This document shows positions 1 through 8,216 of a stretch of DNA of 14,148 nt, piece after piece. Source of the DNA: Bacteroidales bacterium (GTDB taxonomy: Bacteria > Bacteroidota > Bacteroidia > Bacteroidales > VadinHA17); the NCBI GenBank assembly GCA_003162595.1, contig PMNJ01000061.1:17106-31253 (forward strand). Reading direction: 5' to 3'. The translations under genes were made by a program, and so were the position numbers. The notes under the pieces were generated by a model that did no database searches, was not told the origin of the DNA, and saw only the letters and a program-made list of their open reading frames with translations. Within the stretch, counting starts at the first letter, position 1; each line of letters starts with the position of its first letter.

Positions 1-504
1 GGAGAAAAGTATATTCTGGTTGCCAACCATGCCAGTCTCTTTGATATTGTTGCAATAACATCATTTTACCCCGGAATATCGTGGTTTGGACATGAAAGAC
101 TCCTTAAAGTTCCTCTTTTCAGCAACTTATTGAAAATAATGGACTATGTCCCCTTCAAAGAACCGACCTACAGAAACACAAAACAAATGATTGACCAGCT
201 TATTTATAGATCTAAATATCAATCAGTTGCAATCTTCCCCGAAGGAACAAGGACCCTTAATGGGAAAATAAACCAGTTCTACAGGGGATTCATTTACCTC
301 TTCAGGACCAGAGAAATTGAAATATTGCCGGTTACACTGAACGGGTTCTATAAATTAAAACCAAAAAACAGGTTTTATATTAACTTTGATTCAAAACTTG
401 ATGTAGTCATACATAAGCCCATAAAAAGAGAAGAGTTACTGGGAAAGAATGACTATGAGATATTAGAAACAGTTAAAACTGTTATCGAATCGGCTTATCA
501 TTAA
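1..504 (+). CDS. plsC: 1-acyl-glycerol-3-phosphate acyltransferase (PlsC family), 5'-truncated by window edge
   Basis: The frame is open from base 1 to a TAA at 502-504, so the gene starts upstream of the window and 167 residues are visible. It carries the family's HX4D motif (NHASLFD, visible residues 9-15) and the substrate-binding FPEGTR motif (residues 79-84) at the usual spacing of about 70 residues. Enzymes of this family transfer an acyl chain to lysophosphatidic acid at the cytoplasmic membrane to give phosphatidic acid. A TTG at 130 could be taken for a start, but it lies after the HX4D motif and would remove the active site, so it is not the start. The gene is followed after about 150 bases by a lipid kinase and a HAD phosphatase on the same strand, which supports a phospholipid role. 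Acyl specificity cannot be read from the sequence; other acyltransferases of the PlsC superfamily remain possible. Confidence 0.92.
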   Translation, partial: GEKYILVANHASLFDIVAITSFYPGISWFGHERLLKVPLFSNLLKIMDYVPFKEPTYRNTKQMIDQLIYRSKYQSVAIFPEGTRTLNGKINQFYRGFIYLFRTREIEILPVTLNGFYKLKPKNRFYINFDSKLDVVIHKPIKREELLGKNDYEILETVKTVIESAYH

Positions 505-654
505 TATTAGACTTAAAATAAATTGGTATAATTCAAATGTAACAAACGGCAATCATGAATATAAGATTCCTTCGCGCTCGAAAATCAATAAATTAATATG
601 TACGATTTATGATTCTCTTTTATAAAAACTTCCAAAATATTGAAAAGTTCTGAC

Positions 655-1581
655 ATGGATAACGAAAAGAAGGAATGGGTTTTTATTGTTAACCCCATTG
701 CGGGCAACGGATTTGGCAGTTCAATTGTTCCAAAGCTCAGGGAAATGATTCAAAAGCATAATATTGATGCAGAGATTGTTTTCACTGTAAGAAGCGGACA
801 TGCGACAGAATTGTCAGAGCATTACTGCAAAAGAGGATTCAGATTTATAATTGCAGTTGGCGGTGATGGAACCTTTAATGAAATGTCCCGATCACTAATT
901 GATAAAAAAGATGTTACTGTAGGAATTATTCCTGCCGGTACGGGAAATGATTTCGTACAGATCCTGGGATTCCCAAACAGGTTGGGAGACAAGGAATGGG
1001 ATGCCTTCTTTAACAAGAACGTAATTGAAATGGATGCCGGGTCGTGTAATGGTATGATATTTCTTAACGGAATGGGATTAGGATTTGACGCACAGGTTGC
1101 AGCCGAGAATTATACAGAACCGGGGAAAGTGAAAAGAGGAAGTAAATATAAATATATCTGGCATATAGTTAAGACCCTGCTGTTCTTCCGGGAAAAAAGA
1201 ATGACAGTAATCACAGAGACAGGCAGACATGAAACAGATTGCTTTATTAACACCGTAGCAAATGGCAGAAGGTTTGCAGGTGGATTCTACCTGACCCCAA
1301 AAGCTATCGCAAATGATGGATTATTAGATGTCTGCATGATTAAAAAATTATCTCTTTTTGAAAGATTTTCTATCCTTCTGAAAGTACCGAAAGGGGAACA
1401 TACTGCCGACAAAAGAGTAAATTACTATCAAACCAAAGGAATTAATCTTGAGTTTCCGGAAGTGGTGCCTTTTCATGTAGATGGAGAACTGTACTTTTCG
1501 GACAAATTCAATGTTAAGCTTTTGCCTGCAGCATTAAAAATTATATACAATCCTGATGGAAACCATTTTTTCAGGAGATAA
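655..1581 (+). CDS. Diacylglycerol kinase-like lipid kinase (DagK/YegS/BmrU family)
   Basis: This is a 308-residue protein of the diacylglycerol kinase catalytic family. Visible motifs are NPIAG (residues 13-17) near the N-terminus, the nucleotide-binding GGDGTFNE (69-76) and PAGTGNDF (93-100), all typical of the YegS/DgkB fold. The length matches the family norm of about 300. The family phosphorylates diacylglycerol or a related lipid, usually giving phosphatidic acid at the inner membrane face. I chose the ATG at 655; an in-frame TTG at 640 would add five residues and cannot be excluded, because no clear Shine-Dalgarno is present for either. The downstream HAD phosphatase gene begins inside the last codons of this gene, so the two are almost certainly co-transcribed. 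The lipid substrate is inferred from the family; sphingosine or other lipid kinases look similar. Confidence 0.92.
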   Translation: MDNEKKEWVFIVNPIAGNGFGSSIVPKLREMIQKHNIDAEIVFTVRSGHATELSEHYCKRGFRFIIAVGGDGTFNEMSRSLIDKKDVTVGIIPAGTGNDFVQILGFPNRLGDKEWDAFFNKNVIEMDAGSCNGMIFLNGMGLGFDAQVAAENYTEPGKVKRGSKYKYIWHIVKTLLFFREKRMTVITETGRHETDCFINTVANGRRFAGGFYLTPKAIANDGLLDVCMIKKLSLFERFSILLKVPKGEHTADKRVNYYQTKGINLEFPEVVPFHVDGELYFSDKFNVKLLPAALKIIYNPDGNHFFRR

Positions 1582-2248
1582 AAATACTCCAATAGATTAT
1601 ATCGCATTTTTTGACCTTGATCAGACCCTGACAAAATCCATAAGTGGGAAAGCCTTAGCAAGGGGAGCCTGCAGGAAAGGCTTGATGACGCATTTGAATC
1701 TTTTAAAAGCCATCTTTCTTTCGTTTGAATTCCGTCTTAAACTCAAAGATCCATTGAAAATAATAGATGATATGGTTAGCTGGGTAAATGGTATTCCCGA
1801 AAAATCGTTGATTGATCTGTGTCTGGAAGTATTCAACGAATTGCTCCTCCCATCAGTTTATAAAGAAGCGATATCTGAAATTGAATACCATAAAACCAAA
1901 AATGCTAAAGTTGTGATCCTTTCTTCATCCTTAACAACCATATGTCAGGAAATGGCTAAAAATCTCAAGTTTGATGATATCATCTGTTCCGAACTTGAAG
2001 TTAAGAACGGATATCTGACCGGCAGACCGCTGGGTCACTTCTGTTTTGGCAAAGAAAAAGCCACCAGGTTACTGGCGTATTGCAAAAAAAATAACAGCTC
2101 ACCATTAAATGCCTGGTACTATGGCGATTCCATTTCAGACCTGCCGGCGCTTGAAATAGTTGGGAACCCTGTTTGTGTCAACCCGGACAGGATGCTTAAG
2201 AAAGCCGCAATAAAAAGAGACTGGAAGATTCTCAGCTGGGGAAATTAA
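1556..2248 (+). CDS. HAD-IB family phosphatase (SerB/PgpC-like)
   Basis: This 230-residue protein has all haloacid dehalogenase motifs: DLDQT (residues 20-24; D20 nucleophile, D22 acid/base), a serine cluster at 123-125 for motif II, a lysine near 166-168 for motif III, and GDSISD (190-195) for motif IV. The following NPVCVNPD stretch (204-211) is typical of the IB subfamily that includes SerB, PgpC and the CicA-like group. It starts at ATG 1556, overlapping the lipid kinase by 26 bases in another frame; no later ATG precedes motif I, and the upstream GGAGA within the kinase end lies after the start and does not suggest a better one. HAD-IB phosphatases of this kind are often next to or fused with PlsC acyltransferases, so a phospholipid-phosphate or lysophosphatidate substrate is likely by context, but phosphoserine-type substrates cannot be ruled out. 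Confidence 0.88.
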   Translation: METIFSGDKNTPIDYIAFFDLDQTLTKSISGKALARGACRKGLMTHLNLLKAIFLSFEFRLKLKDPLKIIDDMVSWVNGIPEKSLIDLCLEVFNELLLPSVYKEAISEIEYHKTKNAKVVILSSSLTTICQEMAKNLKFDDIICSELEVKNGYLTGRPLGHFCFGKEKATRLLAYCKKNNSSPLNAWYYGDSISDLPALEIVGNPVCVNPDRMLKKAAIKRDWKILSWGN

Positions 2249-2552
2249 TTAACTTCAAGTTTCTGCCAATCAGGGGAATTCTGATCGATGAATTACTATT
2301 TAAGTATATAATAAAAAGTGAGCATCAATATTAACCGCTGGTATAAAAATGATTCGCTGGAAAACATACTTTACCGAGATGGCACCTTCCGACCAGAAAC
2401 CCGTATATCCAATAAGATTAAGAGCCGGTTTCCAGTCAATACCTATATTTAATAGTTTTAAAATCTGAGCTGCGAATTTAAACAATTAATTACTTTTGAA
2501 TATTAAGTCTTGTAATAGACAATCGCTGTAAATGAAATTTTAATAAAATCCT
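2249..2552. other. 304-base gap with no convincing gene
   Basis: Between the HAD phosphatase and the prolyl oligopeptidase I see no recognisable gene. A weak 5-bp stem (ATCAG at 2269-2273, CTGAT at 2281-2285) follows the phosphatase but lacks a T-tract, so it is not called a terminator. Short open frames exist on both strands over about 2300-2485 (61 codons on -, 39 codons on + from ATG 2349); neither peptide resembles a family I know. The gap should contain the promoter of the oligopeptidase gene, but no clean TTTG/TAnnTTTG pair was found. Confidence 0.5.
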
Positions 2553-4664
2553 ATGAAAAACCAACTCCTGACAACAATTGTAATGGCAATTCTTATCTCT
2601 TGTACCGGGCCTGTGAAAAAGAAAATTGAATACCCTTTAACAAAAAAGGGTGATGTTATTGATTCTTATTTTGGGACTAAGGTTCCTGATCCATACCGTT
2701 GGCTTGAAGATGACAAATCAATGGAGACTTCTGCCTGGGTAAAGGAGCAGAATAAAGTTACGTTTGGATATCTTGAAGCTATTCCATACAGGGAGGAAAT
2801 AAAATCACGCCTTGAGAAAATGTGGGATTACGAAAAATACACTGCTCCTCAAAAAGAAGGCGCTTATACTTACTTTTCAAGGAATAATGGGTTACAGAAC
2901 CAGTTTGTCATTTATCGTCAGAAAAACAATGAAGAACCTGAAGTATTTCTAGATCCGAATAAATTTTCTGCTGACGGAACTACATCTCTGGGTGAAATGG
3001 AATTTACAAAAGATGGCAGCAAAGTTGCATATTCTATCTCTGAAGGTGGTTCCGACTGGCGAAAAGTAATTGTTCTGGATGCTGAGACAAAGGCGATCAT
3101 AGGCGATACTTTAAAAGACGTTAAGTTCAGCGGGCTTTCATGGCAGGCAAATGAAGGATTCTATTATTCAAGTTATGATAAACCAAAGGGAAGTGAGCTG
3201 TCGGCAAAGACTGATCACCATAAACTTTATTTTCATAAGCTTGGCACAAAACAGACTGAAGATAAAGTTGTATTTGGATCTGATATTGTAAGAAGATATG
3301 TCGGAGGAACTGTAACTGAAGACGGAAGATATCTTGTAGTGAATGCAGCAGTATCTACAACAGGTAATGAATTATATATCAAGGATCTGAAGAAACCGGG
3401 AAATAAATTCACTGTTATTGTCGGCAATTTCGATAACAATCATTCAGTACTTGATAATGACGGTTCGAAGCTTTTCATTGTAACCAACCTTAATGCACCT
3501 AATAAAAAAGTTGTATCAGTTGATGCAGAAAAGCCTGGAGTTGAGAACTGGGTAGACCTTATACCTGAAACAGAAAACGTCCTTGAACCTGCAGCAGGAT
3601 CAGGTTACCTGTTCGCAAATTACATGATTGATGCTATTTCAAAAGTAAAACAATACGACAGAAAAGGAGTTCTTCTCCGTGAAATTACTTTACCCGGAAT
3701 CGGAACTGCAGCAGGATTCGGAGCTAAAAGAGAGGACAAAGACGTTTATTTTTCTTTCACAAATTATATAACTCCCGTTACAATCTATAAGCTTGATCCT
3801 AAAACCGGAAATACGGAAATATATAAAAAACCTGTTGTGGCATTTAACAATGACAATTATGAATCAGTGCAGATATTCTATAATTCAAAGGATGGAACAC
3901 GGATACCTATGATAATCATATACAGGAAAGGAACACTTTTAAACGGGAAGAATCCAACAATACTTTACGGATATGGCGGATTCAATATCAGTGAAACACC
4001 CGTTTTCAGTATACCTATTGCTTTATGGCTTGAAATGGGTGGTGTTTATGCTGTCGCTAACATTAGAGGTGGCGGTGAATATGGTGAAAAATGGCATCTG
4101 GCCGGAACAAAAATGAATAAACAGAATGTTTTTGATGATTTCATTGCAGCCGGTGAATATCTGATCGGGAAGAAATATACTTCATCAGATTTTCTTGCAA
4201 TAAGAGGGGGATCAAACGGAGGGCTACTTGTTGGCGCTGTAATGACTCAGCGTCCTGACCTTATGAAAGTGGCCTTACCGGCCGTTGGCGTAATGGATAT
4301 GCTTCGTTATCATACGTTTACAGCGGGTGCAGGATGGGCGTATGACTTTGGCACATCTGAGGATAGCAAGGAAATGTTTGAATACATTTATAAATACTCC
4401 CCGGTTCAGAATGTAAAAGAGGGTGTAAATTATCCTGCTACACTTATTACTACCGGGGATCATGACGACAGGGTAGTTCCGGCCCATTCGTTCAAATTTG
4501 CTGCACAATTACAGACTAAACAGGCTGGAAATAATCCTGTTCTGATAAGGATTGAGACAAAAGCCGGTCATGGTGCAGGAACACCTGTAAGCAAATCTAT
4601 TGAACAGTATGCTGATATTTTCAGCTTTACGCTCTATAATATGGGGATAAAGAATTTAAGGTAG
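2553..4664 (+). CDS. Prolyl oligopeptidase, S9A family, predicted lipoprotein
   Basis: The 703-residue product is a full-length S9A serine peptidase that cleaves short peptides after proline. Residues 1-17 form a lipoprotein signal peptide ending in lipobox ILISC with Cys17, so the mature protein should be lipid-anchored in the cell envelope. An N-terminal seven-bladed propeller region (about 25-430) is followed by the alpha/beta hydrolase domain. The catalytic triad is visible: Ser554 in GGSNGG, Asp638 in GDHDDRV with the substrate-binding Arg640 next to it, and His673 in KAGHGAG. Numbering and length are close to the mammalian enzyme (710 residues, Ser554, from memory). No acidic residues follow Cys17 (CTGPVKKK), so there is no sign of the acidic surface-export signal known for some Bacteroidota lipoproteins; a periplasmic-facing location is inferred. 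It is monocistronic and convergent with the GH30 gene. Oligopeptidase B is a less likely alternative. Confidence 0.95.
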   Translation: MKNQLLTTIVMAILISCTGPVKKKIEYPLTKKGDVIDSYFGTKVPDPYRWLEDDKSMETSAWVKEQNKVTFGYLEAIPYREEIKSRLEKMWDYEKYTAPQKEGAYTYFSRNNGLQNQFVIYRQKNNEEPEVFLDPNKFSADGTTSLGEMEFTKDGSKVAYSISEGGSDWRKVIVLDAETKAIIGDTLKDVKFSGLSWQANEGFYYSSYDKPKGSELSAKTDHHKLYFHKLGTKQTEDKVVFGSDIVRRYVGGTVTEDGRYLVVNAAVSTTGNELYIKDLKKPGNKFTVIVGNFDNNHSVLDNDGSKLFIVTNLNAPNKKVVSVDAEKPGVENWVDLIPETENVLEPAAGSGYLFANYMIDAISKVKQYDRKGVLLREITLPGIGTAAGFGAKREDKDVYFSFTNYITPVTIYKLDPKTGNTEIYKKPVVAFNNDNYESVQIFYNSKDGTRIPMIIIYRKGTLLNGKNPTILYGYGGFNISETPVFSIPIALWLEMGGVYAVANIRGGGEYGEKWHLAGTKMNKQNVFDDFIAAGEYLIGKKYTSSDFLAIRGGSNGGLLVGAVMTQRPDLMKVALPAVGVMDMLRYHTFTAGAGWAYDFGTSEDSKEMFEYIYKYSPVQNVKEGVNYPATLITTGDHDDRVVPAHSFKFAAQLQTKQAGNNPVLIRIETKAGHGAGTPVSKSIEQYADIFSFTLYNMGIKNLR

Positions 4665-4733
4665 GTGATTTTTAGTACAGAGCTTTTCAATCTAATAAAT
4701 CCAACCCCCTCAACAAAGAAGAGTGAATACATT

Positions 4734-6206
4734 TTACAATACCAGGGTCTGAATTGAATGTGGCAGAATTTTCACTTCAGCCGCATTATGACCGATGCAC
4801 AGATTATAAGTAATTTTCAGATTGCTCTGATTCATAACTATTACTGCTACTTTACCATCTTTATTAATAAATGCAGTTGTCAGCAACTGGCTGCGGCTTG
4901 CAGAACTTATTATCCGCTTTGCTCCCGGACGAACAAACTTTGAGAAATGACCGATATAATAAAATGAATTTGTATAAATCAGCTGACCAGTTTTTGTGTC
5001 CCCATGCACTGGTGCAAAACAAAAATTCTTCACATGATTAGGGCCGCCGGTTTCATCCAGTAAAATGTTCCAATCGGTCCAGCCTACCGCCCCGTTATTA
5101 AAATCATTTATCATGTTGCGACCATATGCTTCCCCGAGTCCCCAGTCATTATACCGGGCAGGATTAAAACTTTCAGGACATCCTTCAGTAAAAATCAGGT
5201 TTTTGTCCGGATAAGCCTCATGAACAATTTTGACATTATCAAACATTTTATCTCCCCCGGTCCAGCTTTCATACCAGTGGAATCCCATTCCCCAAGCATA
5301 TTTTGAAGCTTCCGGATCGCCGAAAATAACATTGGCCCTCTGGACCATAAGGTCGCGGTTGTGATCCCATACTATTATTTTTTTATCTCCAAGTCCTGCT
5401 TTCTGGATTGTCGGACCCAGAAATTTTTTAAGGAAATCTCGTTCATTATCCGCTGTATAAATGCAGGATTCCCATTTTTGGGTAGCCATTGGTTCATTCT
5501 GAATTGTCATTCCCCATACAGGTATTCCCACTTTTTCATATGATTTTATAAACTTCACATAATAATCAGCCCATGTCTGATAAAATTCAGGTTTCAGTTT
5601 ACCCCCATGCAACATATCATTGTTGTCTTTCATATAACCCGGAGGACTCCATGGGCTTACAAAAAGAGTCAGTTTGCCTCCGGCAGCCTCAATGGCTTTT
5701 TTTATAAAAGGAATCCGGAATTGCATATCATGATCTATTTTGAACGACTTAAGTTCCTTATCGCCCTCGGAAACATAAGTATAGCTCCCACTTGAAAAAT
5801 CGCAACTGTTAATATTGGTTCTTGCCAGAGTGTAACCAATTCCTTTCTTTGTGTCGTAGTATGCCTGCAATAACTCTGCCTGTTTTGCAGCCGGAATTTT
5901 TGAAAAAGTTTCAGCAGAAGCATCCGTCAGCGCTCCACCTATTCCAAGGAATGTCTGGAATGTTTTCTCAGGGTTGGCAAATATGTAAACCTGGGTTTCA
6001 ACAGGTTGTATAAGTTCTTTAAACTTAAGGGTGTCCGTAGGTGTCAATCTATAAGCCGTACTGTCGGCAGTTGTATAGACAATTACCTGTTTCCCTTCAA
6101 CTTTGAATTTTTCAGTTACTATGGTTTGAGTATTTTGGACCTGCTTCTGCTGGCTGCAGGAAATCAGGAGCAAGAGACCGGTTGATAATAAGGTATACTT
6201 CATCAT
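4734..6206 (-). CDS. GH30 glycoside hydrolase (glucosylceramidase-like), predicted lipoprotein
   Basis: This 490-residue protein has the architecture of glycoside hydrolase family 30. It begins with a lipoprotein signal peptide (lipobox LLISC, Cys17). The N-terminal GIGGALTDASAE stretch (88-99) starts the TIM barrel; the acid/base Glu238 lies in QNEP and the nucleophile Glu341 in FTEG. WTDWNILLDETGGPN (376-390) is the barrel end typical of GH30 subfamilies related to human GBA1, and residues from about 418 to the end form the C-terminal beta domain. The family uses a retaining mechanism on beta-glucosides or, in other subfamilies, beta-1,6-glucans, xylans or fucosides; the exact substrate is not determined here. 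Met1 and Met2 are adjacent, so the start could be three bases later. It is divergent from the YhhN gene and has no SusC/SusD partner in the window, so it is not part of a visible polysaccharide utilisation locus. Confidence 0.93.
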   Translation of the reverse strand: MMKYTLLSTGLLLLISCSQQKQVQNTQTIVTEKFKVEGKQVIVYTTADSTAYRLTPTDTLKFKELIQPVETQVYIFANPEKTFQTFLGIGGALTDASAETFSKIPAAKQAELLQAYYDTKKGIGYTLARTNINSCDFSSGSYTYVSEGDKELKSFKIDHDMQFRIPFIKKAIEAAGGKLTLFVSPWSPPGYMKDNNDMLHGGKLKPEFYQTWADYYVKFIKSYEKVGIPVWGMTIQNEPMATQKWESCIYTADNERDFLKKFLGPTIQKAGLGDKKIIVWDHNRDLMVQRANVIFGDPEASKYAWGMGFHWYESWTGGDKMFDNVKIVHEAYPDKNLIFTEGCPESFNPARYNDWGLGEAYGRNMINDFNNGAVGWTDWNILLDETGGPNHVKNFCFAPVHGDTKTGQLIYTNSFYYIGHFSKFVRPGAKRIISSASRSQLLTTAFINKDGKVAVIVMNQSNLKITYNLCIGHNAAEVKILPHSIQTLVL

Positions 6207-6301
6207 TTAATTAAATTTTAAACGGGTAAATCTGTTTCATTTTAACTCTAGAAATATACTAAGAAATTATTAAAAGAAGATCGAAACAGGAATAATATCA
6301 C

Positions 6302-6467
6302 GGTGCTCTGCACCTTACACATTGTTTTTTGACTACCTTTCTACAAATATTTCGCAGCTCTTCTGCTTTGGACCAGGTATCTTATGGTGTTTTCTGATAG
6401 TATACAAAACTTGATATTTTGAATACAAAATACACTAACAAAGGTGCAGCGCACCAAAATATTTGTA
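6302..6467. repeat. REP-like intergenic element with paired GGTGC/GCACC hairpins
   Basis: The 320-base gap between the divergent GH30 and YhhN genes (6207-6526) holds no gene but has an ordered set of repeats. Two near-identical small hairpins bound it: GGTGC-TCT-GCACC at 6302-6314 and GGTGC-AGC-GCACC at 6443-6455. Inside the left hairpin is TACAAATATTT (6342-6352), whose exact 11-base reverse complement AAATATTTGTA lies just outside the right hairpin (6457-6467). A further short stem, GCAG-CTCTT-CTGC, sits at 6354-6366. No transposase or flanking target duplication is evident. I recall similar GGTGC...GCACC plus ACAAATATTTCGC elements in other Bacteroidota intergenic regions, which suggests a dispersed non-coding repeat or MITE-like element. 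The remaining parts of the gap are AT-rich and should hold the two divergent promoters, which I cannot place confidently. Confidence 0.65.
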
Positions 6468-6526
6468 TATTAAATTGAATTTCAATGAATTCATTACAAC
6501 TTCTTTACTGATATTAATAAGCCACT

Positions 6527-7222
6527 ATGAAAAACCTATCAGTATCTGTAATCTATTTTATTATAGGATTGATCAGCATAATACTGATGAATCTACCAGC
6601 CTTTTTCCCCGGTTTTATATCCAAAGCACTTATTATTCCAGTACTTGTAATTCTATTCTTAGTTAATATAAATCCTTTTAAAAACCGGTTGCACAGATTC
6701 ATGCTGGCCGGACTTTTCTTTTCCTGGGCAGGCGATGTGGTACTTGAATTTTCAAATAACAGCGGGAATATGTTCATAGTTGGACTTGTATGTTTCCTGC
6801 TCGCCCACATAATGTATTTTATAGTATTTCTACTTACACCGGGCAAAAATTCTGTTCTGACAAATCGGATCTGGCTGCTGATACCTGTAATAATATATGG
6901 TTTAGTACTTATAGTCTATCTTTATGCCGATCTTGCTGCGATGAGGCTTCCGGTTATCATCTATGCCGCAGTTATTCTGACAATGCTATCAGGAGCTATA
7001 AACAGATTAGAAAAGGTTAACAGGAAAAGTTACTACCTGGTTCTTGCAGGCGCAATATTGTTCGTTATTTCTGACTCTTCAATAGCTGTCAATAAATTCA
7101 GCCATCAATTTGAATCCTCAGGAATAGTTATAATGTCAACTTATATCGTTGCTCAGTATCTTATTGTTGCTGGATATATAAGTCAGATCAGAGCCTCCAA
7201 TACGGATCAGATAACCTGGTAG
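6527..7222 (+). CDS. YhhN/TMEM86 family integral membrane protein (lysoplasmalogenase-like)
   Basis: The 231-residue product is almost entirely hydrophobic, with about seven or eight predicted membrane helices. It matches the YhhN family pattern: AGLFFSWAGDVVL (residues 61-73, with Asp70), a GLVCFLLAHIMY helix (86-97), then AGAILFVISDSSIAVNKF (174-191, with Asp183 and Asn189) and the C-terminal YIVAQYLIVAG (206-216). The conserved Asp residues in the membrane are thought to be part of the active site in the mammalian homologue TMEM86, which hydrolyses the vinyl-ether bond of lysoplasmalogens; the role in bacteria is less certain. The ATG at 6527 is the first in frame and has no Shine-Dalgarno. 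Its last 16 bases overlap the end of the convergent glycosyltransferase gene. Confidence 0.88.
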   Translation: MKNLSVSVIYFIIGLISIILMNLPAFFPGFISKALIIPVLVILFLVNINPFKNRLHRFMLAGLFFSWAGDVVLEFSNNSGNMFIVGLVCFLLAHIMYFIVFLLTPGKNSVLTNRIWLLIPVIIYGLVLIVYLYADLAAMRLPVIIYAAVILTMLSGAINRLEKVNRKSYYLVLAGAILFVISDSSIAVNKFSHQFESSGIVIMSTYIVAQYLIVAGYISQIRASNTDQITW

Positions 7223-8094
7223 TTTTCATAATATGTATTGATACCCAGATATTTTTTTATAAATATTTTCCCCTTGTATCTTAATGACAAACGGTTGAAT
7301 GAAATATCATGTTCGAAACTCCAGTTTTTGCGTTTGATTCGCTCAGCCATTACTTTCGGATGTGTTCCTGTGAATAAGCTCAGGGAATCTATTGAAGAGT
7401 AATCAAATTCTTTATCCCCGTTCGAATCCTTTGATTTCAAACTTTTCAGGAAGTTTTTCTCCTGATAGAATGAATTTGCATTTATCGCTTTTTTCATCAT
7501 TGTTCCGGGTTCTTTCACCCATCCATAATGATAAACATATGCGTCAATAGGCTTAACATTAAGTTTCTCATCTATTCCTTTCCTGAAACCCTGGGCATCT
7601 CTGAATGAGTAGATTGCTTTGTTGTTTTTGATAACCCTGATCTCGTGATTATACCATTTGGGAGAAATTCCAATATAATCATAGGAACCATAAAAATGTA
7701 GATAATTAAACAACAGTCCATCTACTGATTTATCATCCTTCCATTTCTCCATAGATGAATAAATAGTATTAAGATATTTTTCATGTACAACTTCATCACC
7801 CTGAATGTAAAATGCCCAGTCGGCATACATTGAAATTGCCTTGAACGCCTTATCTGTTTCTCTTGCAAAAACCTTTCCTCCTTTTTTTAATTCCGGTGAG
7901 TCATCCCAGATAGTCTCAATTATCTTTATTTTCTTCTTATCAATGTTTTGAATGAGATCAAGTGTATTATCATCTGAATTGCCCACTGCTACAACAAAGT
8001 CATCACAAATCGGCAATATTGAATTTATTGCTTCAACAACAGGATAATCAAATTTAGTTGCATTGCGGATAAAGGTGAAGCCTGTAACTCTCAT
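7207..8094 (-). CDS. Glycosyltransferase, family 2-like (GT-A fold)
   Basis: This 295-residue protein opens with a beta strand and an Arg-Asn pair (TGFTFIRNA, residues 4-12), as in family 2 glycosyltransferases. The nucleotide-binding segment reads AVGNSDDNTLDLI (36-48), and DWAFYIQGDEVVHE (92-105) is placed where the metal-binding DxD region normally occurs, here as Gly-Asp-Glu. There is no signal peptide or membrane segment, so it should act in the cytoplasm, transferring a sugar from a nucleotide donor. Residues beyond about 210 (rich in Lys and aromatic residues) are not typical of any domain I recognise. Donor and acceptor cannot be deduced. It stands alone, convergent with the YhhN gene, and is separated from the surface-sugar genes at the right end by about 4 kb, so a shared pathway is only a guess. 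Confidence 0.78.
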   Translation of the reverse strand: MRVTGFTFIRNATKFDYPVVEAINSILPICDDFVVAVGNSDDNTLDLIQNIDKKKIKIIETIWDDSPELKKGGKVFARETDKAFKAISMYADWAFYIQGDEVVHEKYLNTIYSSMEKWKDDKSVDGLLFNYLHFYGSYDYIGISPKWYNHEIRVIKNNKAIYSFRDAQGFRKGIDEKLNVKPIDAYVYHYGWVKEPGTMMKKAINANSFYQEKNFLKSLKSKDSNGDKEFDYSSIDSLSLFTGTHPKVMAERIKRKNWSFEHDISFNRLSLRYKGKIFIKKYLGINTYYENYQVI

Positions 8095-8158
8095 ATTTTA
8101 TTCGGGATGAATTAATAAATTTAGTAATGACGGCCTGTTAAAAGTATGAAAAAAAACT

Positions 8159-8194
8159 TTTGTAGCAGAAATCTTCCGTAATTTCTATAACTTG
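8159..8194 (+). promoter_or_regulatory. Possible Bacteroidota-type promoter for the cyanophycinase gene
   Basis: Upstream of the cyanophycinase start a TTTG (8159-8162) is followed after 23-25 bases by TATAACTTG (8186-8194), which partly resembles the -33 TTTG / -7 TAnnTTTG promoter of Bacteroidota. The -7 match is imperfect and the spacing is at the long end, so this is a weak candidate. It would put transcription start about 15-20 bases before the ATG at 8217. Confidence 0.25.
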
Positions 8195-8216
8195 TATCCC
8201 TTAAATAAATAACTAT

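Noticed and set aside
130..504. PlsC starting at TTG 130
   Set aside because: The frame is open to base 1 and the essential HX4D motif lies upstream of 130, so this is an interior codon of a truncated gene.
1556..1581. Frameshift joining the lipid kinase and HAD phosphatase
   Set aside because: Both proteins are complete with normal ends; a 26-base overlap is ordinary coupling and no fused homologue of this order is known to me.
2269..2285. Intrinsic terminator after the HAD phosphatase
   Set aside because: Only a 5-bp stem and no T-run.
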